A stretch of 6,509 nucleotides of DNA from an uncultured Lachnospiraceae bacterium (GCA_947174725.1 CAMWKA010000103.1:1-6509), one strand, 5' to 3'; positions 1-6,320 are shown, counted from the first letter of the stretch. Notes: generated by a model from the sequence alone, not told the origin. Program-made: numbers and translations.

Positions 1-15
1 CTATTATTGTAGTCT

Positions 16-44
16 ATACTATCACAATAGTCTAAGCATGTCAA
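16..44 (-). promoter_or_regulatory. Predicted sigma-A type promoter reading leftward out of the window
   Basis: On the minus strand a perfect TTGACA (44 to 39) is followed after 17 bases by TAGTAT (21 to 16), a four-of-six match to TATAAT that is directly preceded by TGA, an extended -10 element. No gene lies downstream inside the window, so it presumably drives a gene beyond position 1. The heptamer TAGACTA occurs twice, at 34-28 and 16-10, exactly 18 bases apart, and the pair TATTGT (5-10) and ACAATA (24-29) forms a dyad over the -10 region. These could be a repressor site, but that is inference. Confidence 0.55.
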
Positions 45-70
45 TCAAATAATTTAGGAAAGAACTTCTA

Positions 71-101
71 ATTGATAACTCAATTTAATTGAGTTATCAA
101 T
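71..101. repeat. Perfect AT-rich palindrome, 14-bp arms
   Basis: Positions 71-84 (ATTGATAACTCAAT) are the exact reverse complement of 88-101, with three bases between them. The palindrome lies between the methyltransferase stop codon and the leftward promoter. It could be part of a terminator for the methyltransferase unit, because it forms a long hairpin, but no clean U-run follows on the minus strand (the next bases read TAGAAGTTC). It could equally be a binding site for a dimeric regulator just upstream of the -35 element. The sequence alone does not decide. Confidence 0.6.
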
Positions 102-117
102 AATTGCTTTAGCAATT
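102..117. terminator. Small hairpin after the methyltransferase, possible weak terminator
   Basis: AATTGC (102-107) and GCAATT (112-117) form a 6-bp hairpin with a four-base loop, a few bases past the methyltransferase stop on the minus strand and one base short of the larger palindrome. On the plus strand it is followed by a short TTTTA. The two hairpins in tandem look like an end-of-operon region, but neither has a strong U-tract, so the terminator call is tentative. Confidence 0.3.
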
Positions 118-121
118 TTAC

Positions 122-892
122 TCACCGCCGTTCTATATACCAGCTGTATGCATCAAAAATCAAGGTCTGTCTGGTTTCGCAAAAGATCGGCGACAGGGTT
201 TGTTTCATCTGCCGGTAAATCTCATTCTCGGTTTTCTGTCCGCTTTGAATCTGCAGATGAACATTTGACTGCGTCATCATAAAACGTATAAAAGTGTCTA
301 AGTCAAATTCCTGCTGCATCCTGTATGTCACTTGATCTTTTATGATAAATCCTTCCGGCAGATCACTTTGATGCCATACTTCTTCGTTTCGGGGCGGTTT
401 GGGGAATTCTGTCAGATAGAACTTATAGAACCACTCCGTATAAGCGTCGTTTTCCAGCATATGATCCGAAATCCAGAAATCATATATGACAAGCAACGCC
501 TTAGACGCCATAACAAGTTTCATATTTTCAAGAAATGCATCCTTATCCACCCAGTTAATGACTCCTGCGGCAGTGACAATATCGTATGGCACTCCGGGAA
601 AATGGGTTTCCTCGGCTTTCGCCGCGTAAAAAGTATATTCCGAAGCGTCGTGGTTTTCTATGCACGCCTGAATCATTTCCCTTGAAATATCGGTTCCTGT
701 TACGCTGTCACAGATCAGGTTTAACGCTCTGGTAGACAGCCCTGCACCGCAGCCAACGTCAAGTCCGTTATGAAAGTTCTTTCCGATATTTAAGTCAGAC
801 TTCATACGTTCAATGACAACCTTATGCAGCCACGGTCTATCGCATGCATAGCCGTGAGCAATTCTTTTGTCGTCAAATGATCGGTTATCCAA
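122..892 (-). CDS. Class I SAM-dependent methyltransferase
   Basis: This 256-residue soluble protein has a Rossmann-type methyltransferase fold. Motif I is clear at residues 44-53 (LDVGCGAGLS), the acidic residue that would bind the ribose of S-adenosylmethionine is Asp68 in GTDIS, and the YDIVTAAGVINWVD stretch at 103-116 fits the motif IV region. The C-terminal half (about 140-256) has no recognisable substrate domain, so the methyl acceptor is unknown; ubiE/bioC-like small-molecule methylation is the nearest general description. No ATG fits: an in-frame TAG lies upstream, and the chosen start is TTG at 892-890 with GGGAG ten bases before it (907-903). It begins only 28 bases after the acetyltransferase stop, so the two genes are probably co-transcribed. 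Family assignment is secure, specificity is not. Confidence 0.85.
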   Translation of the reverse strand: MDNRSFDDKRIAHGYACDRPWLHKVVIERMKSDLNIGKNFHNGLDVGCGAGLSTRALNLICDSVTGTDISREMIQACIENHDASEYTFYAAKAEETHFPGVPYDIVTAAGVINWVDKDAFLENMKLVMASKALLVIYDFWISDHMLENDAYTEWFYKFYLTEFPKPPRNEEVWHQSDLPEGFIIKDQVTYRMQQEFDLDTFIRFMMTQSNVHLQIQSGQKTENEIYRQMKQTLSPIFCETRQTLIFDAYSWYIERR

Positions 893-920
893 TGCGGCGT
901 TACTCCCTTTAGTCTATATT

Positions 921-1535
921 TTAAAACAATTCCGGATGGTTCTCTAAGCCATCTGCTTCAGTAATATCCCTTATGACTTTACATGGAACACCTGCTGCAA
1001 ATACATGCGCCGGAATATCATGGGTCACTACACTTCCAGCTCCAATCACAGTACCGGCGCCAATAGTAACTCCGCCGCAGACCGTAACATTACCGGCAAT
1101 CCAGCAATTATCCTGTATGGTAATGGGTTTTGCATATTCCTGATCCGTTACTACGCCATCTGGTCTTGCAAACATATTCCTATCCTGAAACCTCATGGGA
1201 TGAACAGGCGTCAGCAAAGATACATTAGGGCCAATAAACACATTTTCTCCTATTGTCACAGGACAGCAGTCCACACAGGTAAAATTAAAATTCGCATAAC
1301 TATTTTTGCCTATGGTTGTGAAACAACCATAATCAAACTGAACCGGTCCCTGTAGATATACCCGCTCTCCCATTGCAGGAAGCAGTTCCTTTAGAATCTC
1401 TGCCCGCCTTTCATCAGTTTCCAGACATTGATTATATTCCAGACTGAGACCATGCGCCTTTTCCCTTAATTTCACCAATGTAATATCAGCCGGATCATAT
1501 ATTTTTCCCGACAGCATCTTCTCTTTTTCCGTCAT
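921..1535 (-). CDS. Maltose/galactoside-type sugar O-acetyltransferase (left-handed beta-helix)
   Basis: This predicted cytoplasmic enzyme of 204 residues would transfer acetyl from acetyl-CoA to a sugar hydroxyl. Residues 4-58 match the N-terminal helical 'Mac' segment of maltose acetyltransferases. The rest is hexapeptide-repeat beta-helix, with TIGENVFIGPNVSLLTPVHPM at 94-114 carrying the likely catalytic His112, then CWIAGNV at 144-150 and GVTIGAGTVIGAGSVV at 155-170. Length is normal for the family. I chose the ATG at 1535 because GGAGG sits six bases upstream (1546-1542); an in-frame ATG at 1568 is touched by its own GGGAG with no usable spacing. It starts 59 bases after the trpD stop with no visible terminator, so Trp-controlled readthrough may reach it, although acetylation of sugars has no obvious link to tryptophan. 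The acceptor sugar is not determined. Confidence 0.9.
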   Translation of the reverse strand: MTEKEKMLSGKIYDPADITLVKLREKAHGLSLEYNQCLETDERRAEILKELLPAMGERVYLQGPVQFDYGCFTTIGKNSYANFNFTCVDCCPVTIGENVFIGPNVSLLTPVHPMRFQDRNMFARPDGVVTDQEYAKPITIQDNCWIAGNVTVCGGVTIGAGTVIGAGSVVTHDIPAHVFAAGVPCKVIRDITEADGLENHPELF

Positions 1536-1594
1536 CGTATCCCTCCGCGTAACCTTGCCATGAAGCATCTCCCTGTTCGATCATATTACAAATT

Positions 1595-2545
1595 TTATTG
1601 ATTGCTCACCTCAATAAACTTCTCCAATGTTGCCATCGCTTTACCGGAATCGATCAGCTCCGCTGCCAATGCAACACCATCCTTCATGGACTCCGCCTTG
1701 CCGCCCAGATAAAGTCCTGCGCCCGCATTCATCAGCACCGCATTGCGCTTATGCCCTTTCTGACCGCTTAAGATCTCACGGGTGATCGCAGCATTTTCCT
1801 GTGGCATGCCGCCGACAAGATCTGCTTTGGTGCATCGTTCAAATCCAAAATCCTCCGGCGCGATCTCATAGGATTTAAACCAGCCGTCCTTAAACTCGCA
1901 GACGCTGGTCGGTGCGCTCATGGAGATCTCGTCTAATTTATCTTTTCCATAGACTACCATACCTCTCCTGACGCCAAGGTTCATCAATACCTGTGCCAAC
2001 GGCTCTATCAGATATTCATCGTAAACGCCTAACAGCTGTATCTTCGGGCTGCCCGGATTGGTCAGCGGGCCGAGGATGTTAAATACGGTCCGAAAACCCA
2101 GCTCCTTACGGATGGCTCCCACATATTTCATGGAAGCATGGTACTTCTGCGCAAAGAAGAAACACATGCCCACTTCCTCTAGCAGTCGGACGCACTGCTC
2201 CGGGCTCTGTTCGATATTCACCCCGAGCGCCTCCAGACAATCCGCCGTTCCGCACTTGGAGGAGGCCGCCCTGTTTCCATGCTTTGCAACCTTCATTCCG
2301 CCGGATGCGATTACCAGCCCGGAAGTGGTAGAGATGTTAAAGCTGTGTGCATTATCCCCACCGGTTCCTACGATCTCAAATACTTCCATACCGGTCTCCA
2401 CCTTGGTGGCATGATCCCGCATCGCCGCCGCACATCCCGCAATCTCATTGGTGGTTTCCGCTTTGGCGCTCTTAGTGGAAAGTGCGGACAGGAACGCCGC
2501 ATTCTGTGTCGGCGTCGTCTCCCCGCTCATGATTTCATTCATCAC
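1595..2545 (-). CDS. trpD: Anthranilate phosphoribosyltransferase TrpD, reading frame interrupted near its start
   Basis: TrpD joins anthranilate to phosphoribosyl pyrophosphate, the second step from chorismate to tryptophan. The open part given here codes for 316 residues from a GTG (an ATG follows directly). It holds the catalytic motifs: GTGGD at 60-64 and FNIST at 69-73 for PRPP binding, [15 protein letters not shown] at 88-102, the ILGPLTNP loop at 157-164, and the metal-binding LDEIS at 204-208. The natural gene, however, plainly begins at the ATG at 2611-2609, after AGGAGG. Reading from there gives MIK, an amber codon, then [19 protein letters not shown] in frame, for a total of 338 codons, the usual TrpD length. 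As written, translation could restart only weakly at 2545 or 2542, losing the first 22 residues, part of the N-terminal helical domain that helps form the dimer. Either the gene is a recent pseudogene or the base is an error. Confidence 0.93.
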   Translation of the reverse strand: MMNEIMSGETTPTQNAAFLSALSTKSAKAETTNEIAGCAAAMRDHATKVETGMEVFEIVGTGGDNAHSFNISTTSGLVIASGGMKVAKHGNRAASSKCGTADCLEALGVNIEQSPEQCVRLLEEVGMCFFFAQKYHASMKYVGAIRKELGFRTVFNILGPLTNPGSPKIQLLGVYDEYLIEPLAQVLMNLGVRRGMVVYGKDKLDEISMSAPTSVCEFKDGWFKSYEIAPEDFGFERCTKADLVGGMPQENAAITREILSGQKGHKRNAVLMNAGAGLYLGGKAESMKDGVALAAELIDSGKAMATLEKFIEVSNQ

Positions 2546-2599
2546 CGTGTACGCTTCGTCATAACTTAAGTCTTCCTTGTTTACGATCTTTACAATTGC

Positions 2600-2625
2600 C
2601 TATTTAATCATTTTCTTTTCCTCCT
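2600..2625 (-). other. trpD ribosome binding site, start codon and in-frame amber codon 4
   Basis: On the minus strand AGGAGG (2625-2620) stands eight bases before ATG (2611-2609). The codons then read ATG ATT AAA TAG, with the TAG at 2602-2600. All codons after the TAG continue in the same frame into the conserved body of TrpD without another in-frame ATG, GTG or TTG until 2545. A single change of GAG to TAG at a Glu codon would explain it; from memory, close relatives have Glu there. Confidence 0.85.
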
Positions 2626-2668
2626 CTTATTCATAATTGAAATTTTAAGTTTTTGCAAACCAATAGCT

Positions 2669-3232
2669 TTATAATATAAAATTATATAACATCCTTTTCC
2701 CATCCGGCGTCATGATGGATTCCGGATGAAACTGCACCCCGTAGATCGGATACTCCCTATGCTGCACCGCCATCACCTCGTTATCCTCCGTTACTGCAGT
2801 CACTCTCAGGCAGTCCGGAATCGTATTTTCGTCCGCCGCCAAAGAATGATACCGTGCCACCGGCGCTTTCTCCGGGCATCCGGCAAACAGCGGGCAGTCC
2901 TTCTCAAATCTCACCTCCGACTGTTTCCCGTGCATCAGCCGTTTTGCATAGGTGATTGTCGCCCCATAAGCCATACAGATTGCCTGATGTCCAAGGCAGA
3001 CTCCGAGGATCGGTATCTCCTTTCCCAAGATCTTGGCTGCCTCCAGTATGATACCGGCATGTTCCGGTCTTCCCGGTCCCGGTGACAGGATGATACGGTC
3101 CGGCTTTAGCTTACGAATCTCATCAACGGTCATTTCATCATTCCGGATCACCCGGATATTCGGATCGATCTCCCCGATCAGCTGATACAGGTTATAAGAA
3201 AAACTGTCATAGTTATCAATCAACAGGATCAT
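2669..3232 (-). CDS. trpG: Anthranilate synthase component II, glutamine amidotransferase TrpG
   Basis: This 187-residue class I glutamine amidotransferase supplies ammonia from glutamine to TrpE for anthranilate synthesis. The catalytic triad is visible: Cys79 in GVCLGHQAI (77-85) and His169 with Glu171 in QFHPES (167-172). The N-terminal ILLIDNYDSFSYNL and the oxyanion-loop region SPGPGRPEHAG (50-60) are typical. Family members also serve as PabA in folate synthesis, but the position between trpE and trpD supports the tryptophan role. The start ATG overlaps the trpE stop as ATGA, with AAGGAGG seven bases upstream inside trpE, so the two subunits are translationally coupled. A 57-base AT-rich gap separates it from the trpD start. 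All key residues are present and the length is normal. Confidence 0.97.
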   Translation of the reverse strand: MILLIDNYDSFSYNLYQLIGEIDPNIRVIRNDEMTVDEIRKLKPDRIILSPGPGRPEHAGIILEAAKILGKEIPILGVCLGHQAICMAYGATITYAKRLMHGKQSEVRFEKDCPLFAGCPEKAPVARYHSLAADENTIPDCLRVTAVTEDNEVMAVQHREYPIYGVQFHPESIMTPDGKRMLYNFIL

Positions 3233-4695
3233 ACATTTACCTCCTTCGCCAGCTCCAATGCCCTGACTACTGCCTTGGCTTTATTGATGCACTCCTCATA
3301 CTCCTTCTCCGGCGCCGAATCTGCGACGATACCCGCGCCGCTTCGGATAAACACCCTTCCGTTTTTCTTATACGCAATACGGATAGCAATACAGGTATCC
3401 ATATTCCCCGTAAAGTCGATATAGCCGATCGCCCCGCCGTAAATTCCGCGTTTATTATTCTCCAGTTCTCCGATCAGCTGACAGGCACGGATCTTCGGCG
3501 CGCCGGAAAGCGTTCCTGCCGGAAGGACTGCCCCGATGGCGTCCAGAGCATCATACTCTTCCCTGATCTCTCCCCGGACCGTGGAGCCGATATGCATTAC
3601 ATGGGAATACCGCTCAATGCTGTGCAGTTTTTCCACCTGTACGCTGCCGAATCTGCTGACCCTGCCAAGATCATTCCTTCCCAGAGCGACTAACATATTG
3701 TGCTCCGCAAGCTCCTTCTCATCTGCAAGCAGCTCCTTCTCCAGCGCTTTATCCTCCGCTTCATTTTTTCCTCTGGGTCTGGTGCCGGCAAGGGGAAACG
3801 TATGCAGAACGCCGTCTTCCAGTTTTACCAACGTCTCAGGCGACGCGCCTGCCACCTCCACATCCGTTCCGGAAAAATAAAACATATACGGAGAAGGATT
3901 CATCGTCCGGAGAATACGGTAGGTATTCAGCAGGCTTCCCTCAAAGGGCGCGCTTAACCGGTTCGATAATACGATCTGAAAGATATCCCCCTCATGGATA
4001 TAACGCTTTGCTTTCTCCACCATATCACAATAGGTCTTTCTGTCAAACAGGGGCTTCACCTCATCCAGAAGATGTCCGCCCGCTTCCTCCTTCTTTTCCC
4101 CATTCTGCAGAAGCTCACAAAGTTGCTTTAACTCCATCACCGCCTTGTTGTAGCCGGTCTCCGGGTCCTCCAGCGGCATATTCACGATCAGGATGATCTT
4201 CTGGCGGATATGATCAAATGCAATGACCTTATCAAACAGCATCAGATCCAGATCCTTAAACGCCTCCTCATCCTGCACCTCCACTGCTGCCGCAGGTTCC
4301 TGATAACGGATATAATCATAAGAAAAATATCCCACCAGTCCGCCGGTAAAAGACGGAAGATAATCAAACCGGGGACTCTTATAATCCGCAAGCAGCTCCC
4401 GTAGTACCTGTGCCGGATCGTCCGTCTTCAGACGGATGCTGCCTGCTGTCATCTCTCCGCCGGTACAGGTGATCTCCATCTTTGGATCGTAACCCAAGAA
4501 GGTATAACGTCCCCATTTTTCCTGCTCCGCCACTGACTCTAACATATAACAGTGTGACGATACCTTTTTTAAAATCTTCATCGCCTCAATCGTCGTACAG
4601 ATATCCGACAAAATCTCACAACTGACCGGCAGAACTTTATATTCACCTGTTGCAGCGATCCTTTTCACCTCTTCTAATCCCGGCTTAATGTCCAT
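3229..4695 (-). CDS. trpE: Anthranilate synthase component I TrpE
   Basis: TrpE converts chorismate and ammonia (from TrpG) to anthranilate and pyruvate, the first committed step of tryptophan synthesis. The predicted protein has 488 residues. The N-terminal part holds the MLES element (51-54) associated with feedback inhibition by tryptophan. The chorismate-binding domain fills about 220-478, with GDIFQIVLSNR (236-246), GASPETLVKL (283-292), PLAGTRPRG (301-309), DEKELAEHNM (325-334), SHVMHIGSTVRGE (364-376), PAGTLSGAPKIRA (392-404), YGGAIGYIDFTGNMDT (419-434) and GAGIVADS (453-460). Ala337 replaces the Asp usually seen in the LVDLxRND motif. I chose the ATG at 4695 because GGAG (4705-4702) precedes it by six bases; an ATG at 4725 would add ten residues but has no comparable site. 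Expression should depend on the T-box leader just upstream. Confidence 0.97.
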   Translation of the reverse strand: MDIKPGLEEVKRIAATGEYKVLPVSCEILSDICTTIEAMKILKKVSSHCYMLESVAEQEKWGRYTFLGYDPKMEITCTGGEMTAGSIRLKTDDPAQVLRELLADYKSPRFDYLPSFTGGLVGYFSYDYIRYQEPAAAVEVQDEEAFKDLDLMLFDKVIAFDHIRQKIILIVNMPLEDPETGYNKAVMELKQLCELLQNGEKKEEAGGHLLDEVKPLFDRKTYCDMVEKAKRYIHEGDIFQIVLSNRLSAPFEGSLLNTYRILRTMNPSPYMFYFSGTDVEVAGASPETLVKLEDGVLHTFPLAGTRPRGKNEAEDKALEKELLADEKELAEHNMLVALGRNDLGRVSRFGSVQVEKLHSIERYSHVMHIGSTVRGEIREEYDALDAIGAVLPAGTLSGAPKIRACQLIGELENNKRGIYGGAIGYIDFTGNMDTCIAIRIAYKKNGRVFIRSGAGIVADSAPEKEYEECINKAKAVVRALELAKEVNV

Positions 4696-4701
4696 AACAG
4701 T

Positions 4702-4711
4702 CTCCTTCCTT
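4702..4711 (-). promoter_or_regulatory. trpE ribosome binding site deciding the start
   Basis: The minus strand reads AAGGAAGGAG from 4711 to 4702, six bases before the ATG at 4695-4693. This places the trpE start ten codons inside the longest open frame, whose first ATG at 4725 lies only about 25 bases beyond the attenuator U-tract and has no similar purine-rich site. Confidence 0.8.
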
Positions 4712-4749
4712 GATTTATCAATCATAAGATATCAGCAAATCCCTGTAAT

Positions 4750-4794
4750 AAAATAAAAACGCCCCTCACAGAATAGAATACTCTGTCAGGGACG
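4750..4794 (-). terminator. Intrinsic terminator of the trp T-box leader (attenuator)
   Basis: On the minus strand CGTCCCTGACAGA (4794-4782) pairs with TCTGTGAGGGGCG (4772-4760) across a nine-base loop, with one mismatch and one G-U pair, followed by UUUUUAUUUUAUU. The 5' arm contains CGUCCC, which is also the 3' arm of the antiterminator, so the two structures exclude each other. This is the off state, formed when tRNA-Trp is charged. Confidence 0.93.
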
Positions 4795-5101
4795 AAAATA
4801 TCAAACTTTCGCGGTGCCACCTTGATTCATGGCATATGCTATGCCATGCACTCTGCAGGATACGTATTATGCTTAACCACATTACTATACTTTGCGACAT
4901 AACTATACTTGACAGCATATATGATATCCCCGGCAGCTAACGTATGCCTCACGTTGCAGAATACTTTGCATTTTATTGCATTTGACTGCACCCTCAGCGG
5001 TCCATTTGACAACTTGTTTCTCATCCGGTTCTCAGCATCCCGGACTCTCTGTACAGGCATCATTGCCGTTATCTCCGCTTCACAGGTTTTTCTATTAAAT
5101 T
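4757..5101 (-). ncRNA. Tryptophan T-box riboswitch (tRNA-Trp-sensing leader of trpE)
   Basis: This roughly 345-base leader controls trpEGD by sensing uncharged tRNA-Trp. Stem I has the AGAGAG and GAUG loop elements (about 5050-5025) and a specifier UGG at 5004-5002, in the context AAAUGGACCGC, flanked by GCGG/CCGC and GGCAA/UUGUC pairings. Stem II is closed by UGCAG/CUGCA (4990-4986 with 4959-4955). A stem IIA/B pseudoknot lies at 4955-4932, where hairpin AACGU/ACGUU has GGCA in its loop pairing with UGCC. Stem III is a perfect 8-bp hairpin at 4848-4828. The T-box UGGCACC lies at 4819-4813, followed by GCGAAA pairing with UUUCGU in the antiterminator. The variable T-box base is C (4816), able to pair with the G discriminator typical of bacterial tRNA-Trp, which agrees with the UGG specifier. 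The leader is longer than most because of an 83-base linker before stem III. Confidence 0.95.
4879..4910 (-). repeat. Short tandem repeat in the T-box linker
   Basis: On the minus strand AAGTATAGTTATGT (4910-4897) is repeated 18 bases later as AAGTATAGTAATGT (4892-4879), 13 of 14 bases identical. The copies fall in the single-stranded linker between the stem IIA/B pseudoknot and stem III, where other T-box leaders are usually shorter. A local duplication could explain the extra length. Confidence 0.7.
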
Positions 5102-5107
5102 GGTTAT

Positions 5108-5136
5108 ATGCTACCACAGTTCCTAATATCCGTCAA
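5108..5136 (-). promoter_or_regulatory. Predicted promoter of the trp T-box leader
   Basis: On the minus strand TTGACG (5136-5131, five of six to the -35 consensus) is followed after 17 bases by TAGCAT (5113-5108, four of six), which has TGG directly before it as an extended -10. A start near the A at 5101 puts transcription just ahead of stem I of the T-box, as expected. It begins only 36 bases past the stop of the preceding gene. Confidence 0.75.
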
Positions 5137-5172
5137 GTTCCACGGCATATTTTCTTTCTCAAAAAAATTATG

Positions 5173-5682
5173 TCAGTTCATCACATCCACAAAATCCACC
5201 AGTGGAAATGCATAAATGTTTTTGTGCTTATTTTCAGGCACAAGCAAAAGCAGTCTGTAATCTTTACTGCGTACCATGACATTTGCCCATAAGAATCTTG
5301 TTCGGCTTTTTCCTTCATATTCATAAACCACTAATTTTTGATTAAACATTCTGCTTCCAAGATGCAATGGCCATGGCGAAGGTTTTATCTGACTGGCTTT
5401 TACAATGTAATATTCAGTTTTCGCTTTTTTTAAAGCCAGACACTCAACCAGCACACAAATCGCAATCAGAAAATCATCCAGCTGAAAGAGAAACATTAAA
5501 AATGCAAAATATCCAAACGCAGTCATTTTTGCCTGTGTATTCACATCGTCCGAAAGGCCTATTACAAGCATTATGACAATCCCAAAAATTGACGATATAA
5601 CCAAAATAGCAAAAAACTTTTTCATTGCAGATTTTTGCAATCTTTTTAATATAATTTTCTTTTTTTCATCTTCTAAAATCAT
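5173..5682 (-). CDS. Small two-helix membrane protein of unknown function
   Basis: I do not recognise this 169-residue protein. A basic, charged N-terminus (EDEKKKIILKRLQKSAMKK, 4-22) precedes a first membrane helix at about 23-43. A second hydrophobic stretch at about 55-85 contains QLDD (67-70), whose two acidic residues are odd inside a helix. The remaining half (about 86-169) is soluble, rich in aromatic and basic residues and likely beta-stranded; the basic N-terminus suggests it faces the cytoplasm. The ATG at 5682 has AAGG eight bases upstream and a fuller AAGGAG further off. The gene is clearly AT-richer than the trp genes and the FUSC gene. It starts 54 bases after that gene's stop, so the two may share a transcript. 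No terminator with a hairpin is visible between it and the trp promoter. Confidence 0.75.
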   Translation of the reverse strand: MILEDEKKKIILKRLQKSAMKKFFAILVISSIFGIVIMLVIGLSDDVNTQAKMTAFGYFAFLMFLFQLDDFLIAICVLVECLALKKAKTEYYIVKASQIKPSPWPLHLGSRMFNQKLVVYEYEGKSRTRFLWANVMVRSKDYRLLLLVPENKHKNIYAFPLVDFVDVMN

Positions 5683-5736
5683 AATCTAAACCTTTTTCTC
5701 CTTTTTTGTTTCCCGTGTTTTATTCTCCAGATTTTA

Positions 5737-6303
5737 TCATAAACGGTCATGATTTCCACGATGAAACCACTTATCCAGCCTCTCTCTGGAAAGCAGCGAA
5801 TTGATCACCAACGCCAGAAAAACCCCGACCCCCGTATCAACCGCGCGCCAGACAGCATAATCCAAATGCCGTGCCGGCGTATCAAATAAAATAACGCAGA
5901 GCACCACACCACCCGCCTGCACCCCTCCGGGCCAGCGACAGAGCACGCTGACGGAAACCAATACGATAATTCCAATAAATACAAGGGGCAGTCGGATCCA
6001 ATCATTTCCTTCCGGAAAGATCAGAAACTCGATCCAGTACAGACCGATGCCAATTATACCTCCTATGATCGTCCCGAAAAAACGGTTGCCTGCGCTTTTT
6101 CTGGAGGTCTCCATATCCGTTCCCATACCGACGATTGCCCCAATGCAGGCAAAGGTCGGATTATGATCCGGAATAAAGATATAGATCAAAGCGGCAAGTG
6201 CCGCCGCTAATGCCGTCTTGATACTGCGAAGTCCCAGTCCGGGAATCGGCGCCCGAACAGGTCGATGCTGCCGTTTCTGCGCTGTCTGATTCTCTTTTTC
6301 CAT
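5737..6303 (-). CDS. Aromatic acid exporter / FUSC-type membrane protein
   Basis: This 188-residue integral membrane protein resembles the membrane half of the aromatic acid exporter family (ArAE_1/FUSC type), whose better-known members export aromatic carboxylates. About six hydrophobic segments are visible, near 27-45, 49-62, 75-96, 104-122, 126-141 and 150-171. Family-like motifs are GLRSIKTALA (24-33), RKSAGNRFFGTIIGGIIG (68-85) and RAVDTGVGVFLALVIN (153-168). The C-terminal soluble domain found in longer relatives is absent and the chain ends shortly after the last helix, which is common in short Firmicute members. The ATG at 6303 has AAAGG five bases upstream, and the preceding gene stops 17 bases away, so the two are probably in one operon. 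The substrate is unknown; proximity to anthranilate genes is suggestive but a separate promoter lies between them. Confidence 0.88.
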   Translation of the reverse strand: MEKENQTAQKRQHRPVRAPIPGLGLRSIKTALAAALAALIYIFIPDHNPTFACIGAIVGMGTDMETSRKSAGNRFFGTIIGGIIGIGLYWIEFLIFPEGNDWIRLPLVFIGIIVLVSVSVLCRWPGGVQAGGVVLCVILFDTPARHLDYAVWRAVDTGVGVFLALVINSLLSRERLDKWFHRGNHDRL

Positions 6304-6320
6304 AAATACCTTTCCGAAAG

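Noticed and set aside
1..121. Left-edge repeats as a CRISPR fragment, insertion-sequence end or attachment site
   Set aside because: The repeats are short and irregular, there is no transposase or integrase nearby and no target duplication is visible; promoter and hairpin structure explain them better.
1495..1584. Small minus-strand ORF of 29 residues between trpD and the acetyltransferase (MIEQGDASWQGYAEGYDDGK and nine more residues)
   Set aside because: The composition is protein-like, but there is no ribosome binding site at its ATG and most of it overlaps the acetyltransferase in another frame. It could be a remnant, but I cannot support a gene.
2058..2569. Plus-strand open frames opposite trpD, and similar ones opposite the other genes
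   Set aside because: They run antisense to well-conserved coding regions, have no family resemblance and lack ribosome binding sites.
2600..2602. Pyrrolysine or other recoding at the trpD TAG
   Set aside because: There is no catalytic reason for a special residue near the N-terminus of TrpD, no recoding structure is evident, and a single-base nonsense change is far simpler.
4839..5117. Open frame of 92 codons on the minus strand across the trp leader
   Set aside because: It lies wholly within the T-box RNA, its composition follows the structured elements and the tandem repeat, and it has no convincing ribosome binding site.
5736..5764. Possible promoter for the two-helix membrane protein, with TATGAT at 5741-5736
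   Set aside because: The -10 matches five of six, but no acceptable -35 lies at 16 to 18 bases, so co-transcription with the exporter gene is the simpler view.
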